Assembly: GCF_005845215.1 (NCBI RefSeq)
Contig: NZ_SPHO01000014.1
Coordinates: 83,421 to 147,420, forward strand
From: Clostridium sp. 1001271st1 H5
Lineage (GTDB): Bacteria > Bacillota > Clostridia > Lachnospirales > Lachnospiraceae
Length of the DNA: 64,000 nt
Direction of reading: 5' to 3'
Shown: positions 47,447 through 57,093 of the stretch, in pieces
Numbering within the stretch: position 1 is the first letter of the stretch
How the letters are laid out: every line of letters begins with the position of its first letter
Position numbers and translations under genes: made by a program
The notes under the pieces: generated by a model
Told to the model about the DNA's origin: nothing
The model's database searches: none
Seen by the model: the letters and a program-made list of their open reading frames with translations, nothing else

Positions 47447-48826
47447 ATGGGTTTGTTTCAGCATAAAAAAGAAAAAGGGGCGGCAGAGCTTCCGCCGTCA
47501 CAGCCTTCCTTTACCCCGTCTGAACCGGACGGCGCCGGCGAAGGCCGTGCTGCCTGCATCAGCAGGCTGGAGTCCCTGTTAGGCGCACCCTCGTCCAAAG
47601 GCGTGGTGTTAAAGCTTTATCTGGAGAATTTTAAGAGTCTGAATAAGACATTCGGATATGATTACTGCGAGGAACTTCTGTCCCAGATAAAAAGCTATCT
47701 GAAGGAAGTGGCTGAGGGTAATATCTACCGTTACATAGGCGTGGAGTTCATCATTATATTGGAACAGCTCTCAGAGGGGCAGGCTTCCGACCTGGCGGAC
47801 GAGATACTGGAGCGCTTCGGTAACGTGTGGAAAATCCGCGGCGTGGACTGTCTGTGTTCCGCACAGATAGGCCTCTGCTCCTATCCCGGCCACGCCGCCA
47901 ACACAGACGAGCTGCTCAAGCGTCTGGACCTGGCAGTGTCCGCTGCATCCGACTGCGGCCCCAACCAGATGGCTGTATATGACAGCAACATGCATACCCA
48001 GTTTGTCCGCCGCCAGGCTGTTGCCATGTATCTTCAGGCTGCCCTGGAAAAGAATGAGCTGGAGGTCCGCTACCGCCCCACCTATAACCTGAAGGAAGGC
48101 CGTTTTACAAGGGCGGATTCCTACATGAGGATTTTCATTCAGGGAATCGGACTGGTGGGCGCTGCTGAGTTTATGCCCATTGCAGAGGATTCCGGCCAAA
48201 TCAGAGCCATTGGATACTACGCCCTGGACCACGCCGGCAAATGCATAAGCGAGCTGATGAAGACAGGACGGGACTTTGATTCCATCTGTATCCCTGTTTC
48301 CCCTGTGCTTCTGGTACAGGAGGATTTTCTGGACCAGGTTACGCAGGTCCTTGAGACCTACCAGATACCCAAGGGCAAGCTGGCTCTGGAGGTGGATGAC
48401 AGCGCCCTGTCCAATGTCTATCTGAACGTTAACATCACCATGCAGGAGCTCTCCGACATGGGAGTGGAGCTGGTGCTCAACAACTTCGGCTCAGGATGCG
48501 CTCCTGTCAGCAGTATCCTGGACCTTCCCATCAACACCGTGAAGCTGGAGCGCATGTTTGTATGGCAGCTGGAAACCAATCCAAAGTCAGCCTCCATTGC
48601 CGGCGGCCTGATTCAGATTGCCAGGGAGCTGGGCATCCATATCATTGCTGAGGGCGTGGAGACAGAGAACCAGCTGAACGCCCTGAACAGCTACCAGTGC
48701 GAGTATCAGCAGGGCTTCTACTACGCTCCCACCATGGAGCAGGATGTACTAATGAAGGTCATGGGTACCACCCTGGATGAATCCAGGGTTACCATTGAGG
48801 AAGAGAAGCTTAAGATGAAAATGTAA
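47447..48826 (+). CDS. Degenerate GGDEF-EAL protein (probable inactive c-di-GMP receptor or scaffold)
   Basis: A 459-residue cytoplasmic protein with a GGDEF-like domain (about 35-185) and an EAL-like domain (about 190-440). The GGDEF loop reads YIGVEF. In the EAL part the first motif is ADSYMRI instead of EALLRW and the metal-binding DDFGTG is NNFGSG. EVDDS, KLERMF, AEGVETENQL and QGFYYAP remain. Synthase and phosphodiesterase activity are both unlikely; ligand sensing or protein binding is inferred. ATG 47447 follows AAAGGAGG. It stands alone with its own promoter. Confidence 0.88.
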   Translation: MGLFQHKKEKGAAELPPSQPSFTPSEPDGAGEGRAACISRLESLLGAPSSKGVVLKLYLENFKSLNKTFGYDYCEELLSQIKSYLKEVAEGNIYRYIGVEFIIILEQLSEGQASDLADEILERFGNVWKIRGVDCLCSAQIGLCSYPGHAANTDELLKRLDLAVSAASDCGPNQMAVYDSNMHTQFVRRQAVAMYLQAALEKNELEVRYRPTYNLKEGRFTRADSYMRIFIQGIGLVGAAEFMPIAEDSGQIRAIGYYALDHAGKCISELMKTGRDFDSICIPVSPVLLVQEDFLDQVTQVLETYQIPKGKLALEVDDSALSNVYLNVNITMQELSDMGVELVLNNFGSGCAPVSSILDLPINTVKLERMFVWQLETNPKSASIAGGLIQIARELGIHIIAEGVETENQLNALNSYQCEYQQGFYYAPTMEQDVLMKVMGTTLDESRVTIEEEKLKMKM

Positions 48827-48840
48827 GGCTGAAGCTGTAA

Positions 48841-48877
48841 AAGAACGCAGGTTCCGTTTCCAGCGGTTCCTGCGTTC
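48841..48877. terminator. Shared terminator between convergent genes
   Basis: AGAACGCAGG/CCTGCGTTCT, 10-bp perfect stem, lying between the EAL-like gene stop and the ROK regulator stop; T-rich tails follow on both strands. Confidence 0.65.
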
Positions 48878-48902
48878 TCTGTATTGTTATGATTTTTATC
48901 AC

Positions 48903-50075
48903 CTACGGCTTCCACTGGGCATAAATGGATTCATTGATGCCTGAATGTATGGTCAGCTCGCTGTGGTCATCCTTTACCAGCTTTACCCTCCTGTTGCCGT
49001 ACAGGAAGCAGCGTTCCTGCACCACCTGATTCATATTTGCAAACAATTCATCATAGATGTCCGTAATCTCCCCGCCTATGTAAATGTATTCAGGGTCCAT
49101 CATGGTAATCAGGACAGAAATCAGCCTGCCCAGGTATCCGGCGGTTTCCAGAATCATATTGGCTGCCTTTGTCTCACCCTTCTTCGCATCAATAACAAAC
49201 TGGTTCCAGGCTTCCAGAACATCCTCCTGCTCTTTTCCCCAATAATCCGCCACAATGTCGGGAATGGCAAGCTCATTCTCAATGCAGCCGTAAGCCCCGC
49301 ATTCAGAACAATACTTATGGGGATTGCCCAAAGGTGTATGGGCCACCTCTCCGCCGTACCCGTGATGGCCCCTCAGCAGGGAGCCTTCACAGATAATTCC
49401 CACCCCCACCCCCTCGGAGATATGGAGGTAGACCAGGTTCCTGCACTCTGTTATGGTATGCTTTAGGCTTAAAGCGCAGAGATTGGCCTCGTTGTCAACA
49501 TAGCCCGGCAGCTGGAAGGCTTTTTCTACAATGGCCTTCAGCGGCACGCCCTCATACATTTTCACAGCGCAGTTTACAAGTGTCTGGGTAGCCAAATCAA
49601 AGATTCCCGAAACCGCCGCCCCCACTCCGATGTACACACGGCCGCTGTCTTCCCTTGCAATCTCATCAAACCGCTTCCTGGCAAAATCAATGACTTCTTC
49701 AGGCGCATCCAAACCGGATATATCGTATTTTTGATGGAATACAATTTCATTTCTGATATTCAATACCGCGATTCCCAGCACGCCTTTCATCTGCAGGTTC
49801 AGACACACTGTACAGAATCTGTTATATGCCAGGTTAACCGTAGATGGAGTCCTTCCCACGGACATGGAGTTCTTCTTAACGATTTCAACAATTCCTCTCT
49901 CCAATAACTCATTGCACAGATTGGAAACCGTGGCAAAGCTCAATGCTGTTCTGTCAGCTATATCGCGCTTTGTAAGACCGCTCTCCCCTGCTGAAAACCT
50001 CAACACATTTACAATACTCTTAACATTGTGCTGTTTAATATCCATTACGTCTAAAGATTCCATCGTTTTCTCCAT
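48903..50075 (-). CDS. ROK-family transcriptional repressor
   Basis: Sugar-responsive regulator of 390 residues. N-terminal winged helix (GLTKRDIADRTALSFATVSN), then the ROK fold with GVGAAVSGIFD, VDNEANLCALS, ISEGVGVGIICEGSLLRGHH and the zinc motif CSECGAYGCIEN. It closes the ABC importer operon (9 bp after the binding protein gene) and probably represses it, sensing a sugar or its phosphate. The start could also be the internal MESLDVMDIKQHN. Confidence 0.9.
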   Translation of the reverse strand: MEKTMESLDVMDIKQHNVKSIVNVLRFSAGESGLTKRDIADRTALSFATVSNLCNELLERGIVEIVKKNSMSVGRTPSTVNLAYNRFCTVCLNLQMKGVLGIAVLNIRNEIVFHQKYDISGLDAPEEVIDFARKRFDEIAREDSGRVYIGVGAAVSGIFDLATQTLVNCAVKMYEGVPLKAIVEKAFQLPGYVDNEANLCALSLKHTITECRNLVYLHISEGVGVGIICEGSLLRGHHGYGGEVAHTPLGNPHKYCSECGAYGCIENELAIPDIVADYWGKEQEDVLEAWNQFVIDAKKGETKAANMILETAGYLGRLISVLITMMDPEYIYIGGEITDIYDELFANMNQVVQERCFLYGNRRVKLVKDDHSELTIHSGINESIYAQWKP

Positions 50076-50083
50076 CTATCCTC

Positions 50084-51118
50084 TTAATTTACTGCTGGAG
50101 GATTCTGATATTTTGCCAGTACGGCCTCGTCCTTTAGCATCTCGCCTGTGAGCAATGAGCTGCCACCGTAAATAATAGGAGGGACATGGCCAAAAGGCGG
50201 ATTTGCTGAAGGGATTTCTGTGGGGTGTGCCGCTGCATATGCCAGCATCATTGCCTCGTATCCAATTAAATACGGGTCGTCCACGATTGTCCCTTCAATA
50301 TCCCCAGCCTGCAGCAGTTCAATAACCGCTGAACTGTAATCACTTCCAATTATAACAACATTTTCTAAAATATTCAATGTTCTAGCCGCTGCTGCCGCAC
50401 CCGGCGCCCCATATCCATGGGTGCTGAATATTCCTTTAATCTGCGGATTTGCCTGGAACAGGGCTGCGCATACGGTTTCCGACTTTGCGACATCTCCTTC
50501 ATCGTTTAATTCAGATACGACCTGAACCCCCGGCGCATTCTCTGCCAGCCATTCCTTAAAACCAGAAGCCCTTTCCTCCTGTGCAATGGAGCCCGGAACC
50601 AGGCATATAGCCACCTGTCCCTCTCCCCCAATCATCTCAGACATGGCCTTTGCTGCGTTGGCGCCAAAATCATAGTTATCCGTGCCCACATAGGACAGCC
50701 TTCCGCTGTCGGCAGCATCACTGTCAAAACCAATCACAGGCACACCGGCGCTTAACGCTTTTCCTATGGCTGAATTCAGGGTGGTTTCATCTGCAGCGGA
50801 TACCAGTATGCCTGCCGGTTTTTTGGCTGTCACCTGCTCCACCGCCCTTGCCTCCAGTGACGCATCCCATTCCGCCGGCCCCTGCAGCTCCACGCTTATA
50901 TGGCTTCCCAGCAGCGTTGCCGCGTCCTTCATACCCGCATAACACCAATTGAAATATTCAGCTCCTTTTGTAAATACCACCATGGAGTAAAGCTCTTTTT
51001 CCCTGGCGGCCGATGCATCCTGCCCGGCCGGCGGCGCTGCTGCTCCCGATGCGCTGCTGCATCCCGCTGCACTTGCCAGCATGATTCCTGCCATACACAA
51101 TGCGATAATTTTCTTCAT
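50084..51118 (-). CDS. Ribose-type ABC transporter, substrate-binding lipoprotein
   Basis: Family 1/RbsB-like periplasmic-binding fold anchored as a lipoprotein (lipobox ASAAGC around residue 20). Conserved pieces: GILVSAADETTLNSAIGKAL, VIGFDSDAADSGRLSYVGTD, VAICLVPGSIAQEERASGF and IIGSDYSSAVIELLQAGDIE. 344 residues. It is last of the transporter genes rather than first, and the ligand is unknown; the M24-fold enzyme in the operon suggests the ligand may not be a plain sugar (inference). Confidence 0.92.
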   Translation of the reverse strand: MKKIIALCMAGIMLASAAGCSSASGAAAPPAGQDASAAREKELYSMVVFTKGAEYFNWCYAGMKDAATLLGSHISVELQGPAEWDASLEARAVEQVTAKKPAGILVSAADETTLNSAIGKALSAGVPVIGFDSDAADSGRLSYVGTDNYDFGANAAKAMSEMIGGEGQVAICLVPGSIAQEERASGFKEWLAENAPGVQVVSELNDEGDVAKSETVCAALFQANPQIKGIFSTHGYGAPGAAAAARTLNILENVVIIGSDYSSAVIELLQAGDIEGTIVDDPYLIGYEAMMLAYAAAHPTEIPSANPPFGHVPPIIYGGSSLLTGEMLKDEAVLAKYQNPPAVN

Positions 51119-51135
51119 GAAATTCTCCTCCTCTT

Positions 51136-52083
51136 TTATGAATGCCTCTTTTTTAATAGGTTCATCCCCTCGCTTAACAACACTGCCACAATCAGGAAGG
51201 CCCCCGTCACCACATCCTGATAATACGTGGAAATTCCGCTCATGACAAAGGCATTGTAAATCATGGCCATGAACAGGGTTCCCAGCAGGGTTCCCGTAAC
51301 CGAGCCATATCCTCCGTGGGTCAGGCTTGTCCCGCCTATTGCCACTGTTGTAATTACCCTCAGGTCCGCATTGGTGCCGTAACTATAGCTTGCACTGCTG
51401 TAGGTCATGGCTGTGAGGATACCGGCTGCCGCTGCAAGAACAGCAGATATGATATATACATTCCGGTACACTCCCTCAACCTTTATTCCGGACAGACGGG
51501 CAGCCTCCTCATTACCGCCCACAAAATATATCTGCTGGAATGATTTTTTGTTTTTTGAAAAGTAAATAAAGACAGCTGCCAGCACAATGTACACAATCCA
51601 GCTCAAAGGCATTCCCGCAACCCTGCATGTGCTCCACTCAGAAAAACCTTCTGAAAAATTAGAAATTGCGCTTCCGCCGGTAAGGGTCAGATTCAGTCCT
51701 TTTAACACAGCTGCAATTGCCATTGTCACCACCATGGGATGCAGATTCAGTTTTTTTCTAAACAGATTGGTCACGCACCCAACGCCTGCTGCCGCTGCCA
51801 GCACCAGCAATATGGCTGCCGGGAATGGGACTCCCTGTATCATGAGCAGTGCAAGGATGATGGAAGAAAAGGGAAGGACGCCTGCCACGGTCAGGTCAAT
51901 TCCCCCGGATATAATTACCAGGGTCATTCCCAATGCCATAATTGCCTCCATAATAAAATTATCCACCAGCACGCAGAGATTGGCCGCTGTGAAGAAATAA
52001 GGGGAACAAAATCCCATGAAGACCCCCAGAAGTACAATAAGGAAAACCAGCACCGCATAATGAAGATTGATTTTTTTAGCCAT
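51136..52083 (-). CDS. Ribose-type ABC transporter permease 2
   Basis: RbsC-family membrane subunit of 315 residues. Motifs: ALGMTLVIISGGIDLTVAGV and the ATPase-docking IKVEGVYRNVYIISAVLAA, then TVAIGGTSLTHGGYGSVTGT. About ten hydrophobic segments. Overlaps the end of the ATPase gene by 8 bp. A second permease in the operon implies a heterodimer. Confidence 0.92.
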   Translation of the reverse strand: MAKKINLHYAVLVFLIVLLGVFMGFCSPYFFTAANLCVLVDNFIMEAIMALGMTLVIISGGIDLTVAGVLPFSSIILALLMIQGVPFPAAILLVLAAAAGVGCVTNLFRKKLNLHPMVVTMAIAAVLKGLNLTLTGGSAISNFSEGFSEWSTCRVAGMPLSWIVYIVLAAVFIYFSKNKKSFQQIYFVGGNEEAARLSGIKVEGVYRNVYIISAVLAAAAGILTAMTYSSASYSYGTNADLRVITTVAIGGTSLTHGGYGSVTGTLLGTLFMAMIYNAFVMSGISTYYQDVVTGAFLIVAVLLSEGMNLLKKRHS

Positions 52084-53584
52084 TTCCTTCCACCTCCTCC
52101 CGGAACGCCGCCTTCATCACAATCTCCTCTGTCAGATTATCATTCTCCAGAACTGCCTGGCACCTGCCTTCGTGCATTACTATGACTTTATCTGAAACTC
52201 CCAGGATTTCAGGCAGTTCAGAAGAAATCATCCACACCGCCATCCCGCTATCCGCCAGTTTTCGCAGAATTTCGTGAATCATAGCCTTGGCTCCCACATC
52301 CACGCCTCTGGTGGGTTCATCCACAATCAGCAGCCTGGGATTCGCGGCAAGCCATTTGCCAAAGAGTACCTTCTGCTGATTCCCGCCTGACAGATTGGAT
52401 AACCGGTTTTCCATGCACTGCGCGGGATGGATTTCCAGTTCCTCAATATATTTTTCTGTTATACTCCTGCTTTGGTCCTCCTTTATAAACTGCATTGGGC
52501 TGCAGATGGATTTCAGACAGGCTGCAATGGTATTCTCCCTAACGGTCATGTCAACAAATAGCCCGATAGCCTTCCGGTCTTCCGACAGGTAGCACACGCC
52601 TTCTTTTATGGCCTGGGCCGGATTGGAAAATTTCACCTCCCTTTCCTCAAAAAATACGTTTCCTGAATCAATCTTGTCCGCCCCGAAAACTGAGAATGCG
52701 CACTCGGTCCGTCCTGCTCCAACCAATCCGAACATTCCTGCAATCTCACCATATCGGATTTCAAAGGATACATTTTCAAATTTATCCTTCCTGCTGATAT
52801 GCTCTGTCCTAAGTGCACATTTCCCGTTTCTGTCCTTTGCTTTCGGAGGATACAGACTATCAATATTACGTCCTACCATCATTCTGATGATGGTCTGTAC
52901 ATCCATATCCTCCCTTGTCAGGGTCCCTGTGCAGGTTCCATCCCTCAGCACCGATACCTTGTCTGAAATCCTTGTGATTTCATTTAATTTGTGGCTGATA
53001 AATATAATCAGTTTTCCCTTTTTCCTTAAATCAAAGAGCAGCCGGAACAGATTCTCAATTTCTTTATCCGAAAGAGCGCTGGTGGGCTCATCCAGAATCA
53101 ATATGCTGACATCCTTTGACAATACTTTTGTGATTTCTATCATCTGCTGCAGACCGACGCTCAGGGTTCCGGCCTGGACCCTTGGATTGATGCTGGCCCC
53201 TATTTTCCGAAACTCTTCCTCTGTATTTTTGTAGAGACGGTTCCAATCTATAAATCCCAGCCGGTTGACAGGCTCATTGTTCACAAACACATTCTGGGCC
53301 ACAGTCATATTTCCTGCAATGCTCAATTCCTGATGGACAATTCCTATTCCATGGGCATAAGCCTCCGCCGGATTTTGCATGGATATGCTCCTGCCGTCCA
53401 AGAGGATTTCGCCGCTGTCAGCCTGGTATATACCTCCGATTATTTTCATAAGGGTGGATTTTCCGGCTCCGTTCTCACCTATGATGGAGTGAATCTCCCC
53501 CTTTTCAAAATCAATGGAGATATCTTCCAGTACTTTGTTATTTCCAAAGGACTTTACTACATTTCTGACTTGTAAATAACTCAT
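52076..53584 (-). CDS. Ribose-type ABC transporter ATPase (duplicated domains)
   Basis: RbsA/MglA-like protein of about 502 residues with two ATPase halves. The first has a full Walker A (GENGAGKSTLMKIIGG) and signature region (LSVGLQQMIEITKVL); the second has the typical altered P-loop (GLVGAGRTECAFSVFG) and LSGGNQQKVLFGKWLA. ATG 53584 (MSYLQVRN) follows GGAGATGGGG; the longer in-frame start lies inside the upstream gene. 10 bp after permease 1. Confidence 0.95.
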   Translation of the reverse strand: MSYLQVRNVVKSFGNNKVLEDISIDFEKGEIHSIIGENGAGKSTLMKIIGGIYQADSGEILLDGRSISMQNPAEAYAHGIGIVHQELSIAGNMTVAQNVFVNNEPVNRLGFIDWNRLYKNTEEEFRKIGASINPRVQAGTLSVGLQQMIEITKVLSKDVSILILDEPTSALSDKEIENLFRLLFDLRKKGKLIIFISHKLNEITRISDKVSVLRDGTCTGTLTREDMDVQTIIRMMVGRNIDSLYPPKAKDRNGKCALRTEHISRKDKFENVSFEIRYGEIAGMFGLVGAGRTECAFSVFGADKIDSGNVFFEEREVKFSNPAQAIKEGVCYLSEDRKAIGLFVDMTVRENTIAACLKSICSPMQFIKEDQSRSITEKYIEELEIHPAQCMENRLSNLSGGNQQKVLFGKWLAANPRLLIVDEPTRGVDVGAKAMIHEILRKLADSGMAVWMISSELPEILGVSDKVIVMHEGRCQAVLENDNLTEEIVMKAAFREEVEGNG

Positions 53585-53594
53585 ACCCCATCTC

Positions 53595-54548
53595 CTATCT
53601 CGGCTTTCTTCTGCGGCGCAGGGCGTCAAAGGCCACTGCCGCCAGAAGCATCAGGCCGCTTATTGCAGATGACCAGTTAGGCGAACCGTTAAACATGATA
53701 AACACATTATTTACCAGTGCCACCAGTATGACCCCAAGAGCGGTTCCCAGAAAACTTCCGGAGCCTCCGTGCATATCAGCGCCGCCTATGACCGCCGCCG
53801 AAATCGCCTTCATCTCAAAAGAAATGCCATACCCTGCATGTCCCATACCAAGACTGCTGGTCATCAGTATGGCTGCTATTCCAGCCATGAGGCCGCTTAT
53901 CATATATCCAAGAATAATTGTAAGCCCCGACGGAATCCCTGAGATAAAAGCCGCCTGCCTGTTGCCTCCCACGTAGAACATGTTGCGCAGAGGCCTGAAG
54001 CGCCTGGACAGAAATGCCAGCAGCAGCATGATAGTGATGGATACCAGTATCTTATTGGGTACTCCAGCCAGGCTGCCCCTGCCAATGTTGGTATAGGTAT
54101 CTGTCAGTCCTGCCACAAAATAGCCGCTGGTCAGAACATAGCAGGTACCCCTGCAGATGGACTGGCTGCCCAGCGTGGCAACAAAAGGAGCCACGTTGGC
54201 TTTGGAAACAAGAAGGCCGTTAACCGCCCCCACGGCTCCTCCAAAGAGAATGCCGGCGCCAACTGCCGCAGCTGTATTTACTCCCTTTTGAATCATTAAG
54301 GTACAGATGATTCCGGCCAGCGCAAGGACAGCTCCCACGGACAGGTCCACACCGCCCAGGATAATGACGAACGTCATGCCGCAGGCCAGCAGCAAATCAT
54401 AGGCAAGGTTGGAAAATATGGCTTCAATGTTGCTTCTGGCGTAAAAAAGCTCTCCCTTGAGGATACACATTAAAACAAAAATAATTGCTATTGTAATAAT
54501 TAATGTTCCTTCCCTGTTATTGACAGACAGTTTCATTTTGTCTTTCAT
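53595..54548 (-). CDS. Ribose-type ABC transporter permease 1
   Basis: RbsC-family membrane subunit, 317 residues: ACGMTFVIILGGVDLSVGAV, FYVGGNRQAAFISGIPSGLT and AVIGGADMHGGSGSFLGTAL. About 35 percent like permease 2 by eye. Starts 5 bp after the M24-fold gene stop, so enzyme and transporter are coupled. Confidence 0.92.
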   Translation of the reverse strand: MKDKMKLSVNNREGTLIITIAIIFVLMCILKGELFYARSNIEAIFSNLAYDLLLACGMTFVIILGGVDLSVGAVLALAGIICTLMIQKGVNTAAAVGAGILFGGAVGAVNGLLVSKANVAPFVATLGSQSICRGTCYVLTSGYFVAGLTDTYTNIGRGSLAGVPNKILVSITIMLLLAFLSRRFRPLRNMFYVGGNRQAAFISGIPSGLTIILGYMISGLMAGIAAILMTSSLGMGHAGYGISFEMKAISAAVIGGADMHGGSGSFLGTALGVILVALVNNVFIMFNGSPNWSSAISGLMLLAAVAFDALRRRRKPR

Positions 54549-54553
54549 TCACA

Positions 54554-55837
54554 TCACATCCCTCTGCCTACCAGCTCCTGGACATCCACCGGCATATCAG
54601 AACACTTGACAGCAGTCCTTCCCCGTTTTATATATGCATCCTCAACACAGCCTCCTGCAATCTCAGTGTTGGGATAACCGTAACAGCCAAGGTCCAGCAT
54701 GATACCTACATTCTCTCCGTAGGGTTCCTCCTTGTCCGGGGTAATGACCATTGGTTCCAGGCACTCTGTCAGCCCGGTTCCATGGCACGTACTATAAAAA
54801 TGGAACTGCTTCATATTAAGCCCGTCAATGGTCTGTGAGGCAAAATAGTTCCTGGCTGCCAGGTCAATACGGTTAGACGGAAGATGTTCCCGGCAGACAT
54901 GGTAAATTTCCTGTTCCGCCCTGCGGTAAGCCTCGTTCATGCATTCAAAATATGCATTCTGAAGCCGGCTTCTCTCTCCCATGACAAAAGACCTTCTGCA
55001 CACACCCTTATATCCCTCAAAGCTTGGGCTGCAGCCTATCTGTACGATTTCACCTTCCTCTATTACTTTATTGGAGGCAGGTCCAATCACGGTTTTACAG
55101 CGGTCGCCTGAATTTACAATGGTGTCAAATCCGAATCCGGTTCCCCCAAGGGATTTGACGGTAAAATCTCCCACCGCCGCCACTTCGCTTTCCCTGATTC
55201 CCGGTCTGGCAACCGCCAGCATGGCCCTGACTGCTGCACAGGCAATGGTGTCCGCCTGTTCCATGCACTTAAACTCATTCTCTGTTTTCTCATACCGCAG
55301 CTGCGACAGAATATCTGAGGCATCCGCCACCTCCACTTTTCCAAAGCTCGTGTGAAGAAAATCCATGAATTTGGCCGGAACAACATCATCACTTGTCATA
55401 TAGCCGATACGCTTGATTTCATGCCCTATGTAACGGGAAATCACTTCATTGAGCTCATCCCTCTCCACTCCCTCATAATACTCATCGGGAATACTGAATT
55501 CATTTACAAAGCTGGTGTCCAGTCCCAATCCTGCTTCCTTTGAAAGGATACCGGATTCAGGTCCGGCCAGAAGGAGGGGACGTTTTCCGGGAGCAATCAC
55601 TCCGCTGGCCCTTTCGATGGTTGGATTATATCCGGTCAGATAGATGCCGTCTCCCGGCATCTCCCTGTACCAAAAGAAAAAACCCATATCAATCTCCTTT
55701 TCCTCCAGCCTTTTCCATACATTCCGGTACCGCACTTCATATTCCTCCGGCGGAATCTTGAAATCCTTGTCAATGCGCCCTTCATACGCCTTCACAATTT
55801 TCATAACCCTCTCAAACTCCATTGTACTTATCCCCAT
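54554..55837 (-). CDS. M24-fold (creatinase/aminopeptidase P-like) enzyme lacking metal ligands
   Basis: A 427-residue pita-bread protein with a Creatinase_N domain (about 1-180) and an M24 catalytic domain. Compared with PepP, the first metal Asp is Gly (EIVQIGCSPSFEGY), the second is Val (GYKGVCRRSF) and the first Glu is Asp (IMLDLGCYGY). His (TCHGTGLTE) and the last Glu (GGCVEDAYI) remain. A normal dinuclear metallopeptidase is therefore unlikely; creatinase, a metal-free hydrolase of this fold, is the nearest precedent. First gene of the operon, so it probably acts on the imported compound. Confidence 0.85.
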   Translation of the reverse strand: MGISTMEFERVMKIVKAYEGRIDKDFKIPPEEYEVRYRNVWKRLEEKEIDMGFFFWYREMPGDGIYLTGYNPTIERASGVIAPGKRPLLLAGPESGILSKEAGLGLDTSFVNEFSIPDEYYEGVERDELNEVISRYIGHEIKRIGYMTSDDVVPAKFMDFLHTSFGKVEVADASDILSQLRYEKTENEFKCMEQADTIACAAVRAMLAVARPGIRESEVAAVGDFTVKSLGGTGFGFDTIVNSGDRCKTVIGPASNKVIEEGEIVQIGCSPSFEGYKGVCRRSFVMGERSRLQNAYFECMNEAYRRAEQEIYHVCREHLPSNRIDLAARNYFASQTIDGLNMKQFHFYSTCHGTGLTECLEPMVITPDKEEPYGENVGIMLDLGCYGYPNTEIAGGCVEDAYIKRGRTAVKCSDMPVDVQELVGRGM

Positions 55838-55880
55838 AACTACCTCCTTGATTTATTTGTTTCTTATTATTTTAAACTAA

Positions 55881-55923
55881 TTATTATAATACTTATTATA
55901 ATTATTATATAAATATTTGCCAA
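55881..55923 (-). promoter_or_regulatory. Promoter and AT-rich operator of the ROK-controlled operon
   Basis: TTGGCA (55918-55923), 17 nt, TATAAT (55895-55900). Direct repeats TTATTATAAT at 55881-55890 and 55893-55902 overlap the -10 and start point, fitting the AT-rich sites that ROK repressors bind. Confidence 0.7.
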
Positions 55924-55994
55924 TACTGCGGGGGGATAAGAATCTGATTTCCGTAAATTTTCATAAATCGCGGCAAAAATCAGCAAAAAACAAA

Positions 55995-56032
55995 AAACCT
56001 GCTTGGATTTAACCCCAAACAGGCTTTCTTCT
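55995..56032. terminator. Terminator after the oxidoreductase gene
   Basis: Minus strand GCCTGTTTGG paired with CCAAGCAGGT, followed by TTTTTTG, just past the stop at 56051. Confidence 0.85.
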
Positions 56033-56050
56033 TAAACACAACACCTTTCT

Positions 56051-57022
56051 TTATTTCTCCATAGGATAAACCAGGCCCCACTGCCTGCGCAGCTCATCCA
56101 TCCACCTCATCATACGCAGCGTTTCCTCATGAGGCATTTCAGGGCATTCCAATGCCCCCTCCCTGATTGCCCGCAGACAGGCTTCCACCTCATATTCATA
56201 CCCGCTAATCTGCTTAGGTGTGTCATAGGATGCAATCAGATTCCTGGAACGGTCATAAACTTTGATGGCCTCACAGTTGTTGATGTTCTCAACTTCAATG
56301 AATCCATTGTCACCATAGATAATGCCACGGCGGTCGCTGAGTCCCATTGCGCTGCTGCACAGAACTGCCATCCTGCCATCCTTGTAGGTAATGGTGATGC
56401 TGTTCTGGGCATCCACGCCGGTTTCTGTCATCACCGCTGTACCGGTTATGGACTCCACCTCGTCCCCAAACACCATGGAGGCAAAATTAAGCGGATAGAT
56501 TCCCACATCCAAAAGGGCTCCTCCCGCCAGCTCCGGACGCATGATGCGCTCCTTTCCGCTGATAATATACCCCAGATTGGCCGTAAGCATATAAGGCCTG
56601 CCTATGACGCCGATTGACAGCACGTCGTCCAGGTTTTTTCTCATGGGCATGTACCGGGTCCAGATAGCCTCTGTCAGAAGCAGTTTCTTTTCCCTGGCCA
56701 TTTCAAGCACTTCCCTGGCCTGTGATTCATTGACCGTAAATGATTTTTCGCACAGCACATGTTTTCCGTGATTCAGGCATAATTTAATATGCTCATAGTG
56801 ATGTGAATGGGGCGTGGCAATGTACACCAGCTCTACCTCAGTATCCTCCACCAGCTCCTCATAGGAGCCATAGGCTTTATCAAAGCCGTATGTTTTTGCA
56901 AATTCAGCCGCCCTCTCATAGTCCCTGGCAGCCACTGCGTAGTTTTGCGCGCAGTCCATCTCTTTAATGGTTCCTGCCATGGTCCCTGCAATTGCTCCGG
57001 CTCCAATGATACCTACCTTCAT
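56051..57022 (-). CDS. Gfo/Idh/MocA-family oxidoreductase
   Basis: NAD(P)-dependent dehydrogenase of 323 residues. Rossmann motif GIIGAGAIAGTMAGTI at the N-terminus, the EKS box (GKHVLCEKSFTVNESQ) with the catalytic-type Lys, and the C-terminal alpha/beta domain with GGALLDVGIYPLNFA. Closest by eye to trans-dihydrodiol/xylose dehydrogenase-like members. Substrate unknown. Monocistronic: terminator after it and unrelated genes around it. Confidence 0.92.
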   Translation of the reverse strand: MKVGIIGAGAIAGTMAGTIKEMDCAQNYAVAARDYERAAEFAKTYGFDKAYGSYEELVEDTEVELVYIATPHSHHYEHIKLCLNHGKHVLCEKSFTVNESQAREVLEMAREKKLLLTEAIWTRYMPMRKNLDDVLSIGVIGRPYMLTANLGYIISGKERIMRPELAGGALLDVGIYPLNFASMVFGDEVESITGTAVMTETGVDAQNSITITYKDGRMAVLCSSAMGLSDRRGIIYGDNGFIEVENINNCEAIKVYDRSRNLIASYDTPKQISGYEYEVEACLRAIREGALECPEMPHEETLRMMRWMDELRRQWGLVYPMEK

Positions 57023-57093
57023 ATTTATAATCCTCCTGCCGCAATGTTTTTATGGACCTGATGCACAGGCCCGGTCATTATGCTCTTCTTTGT

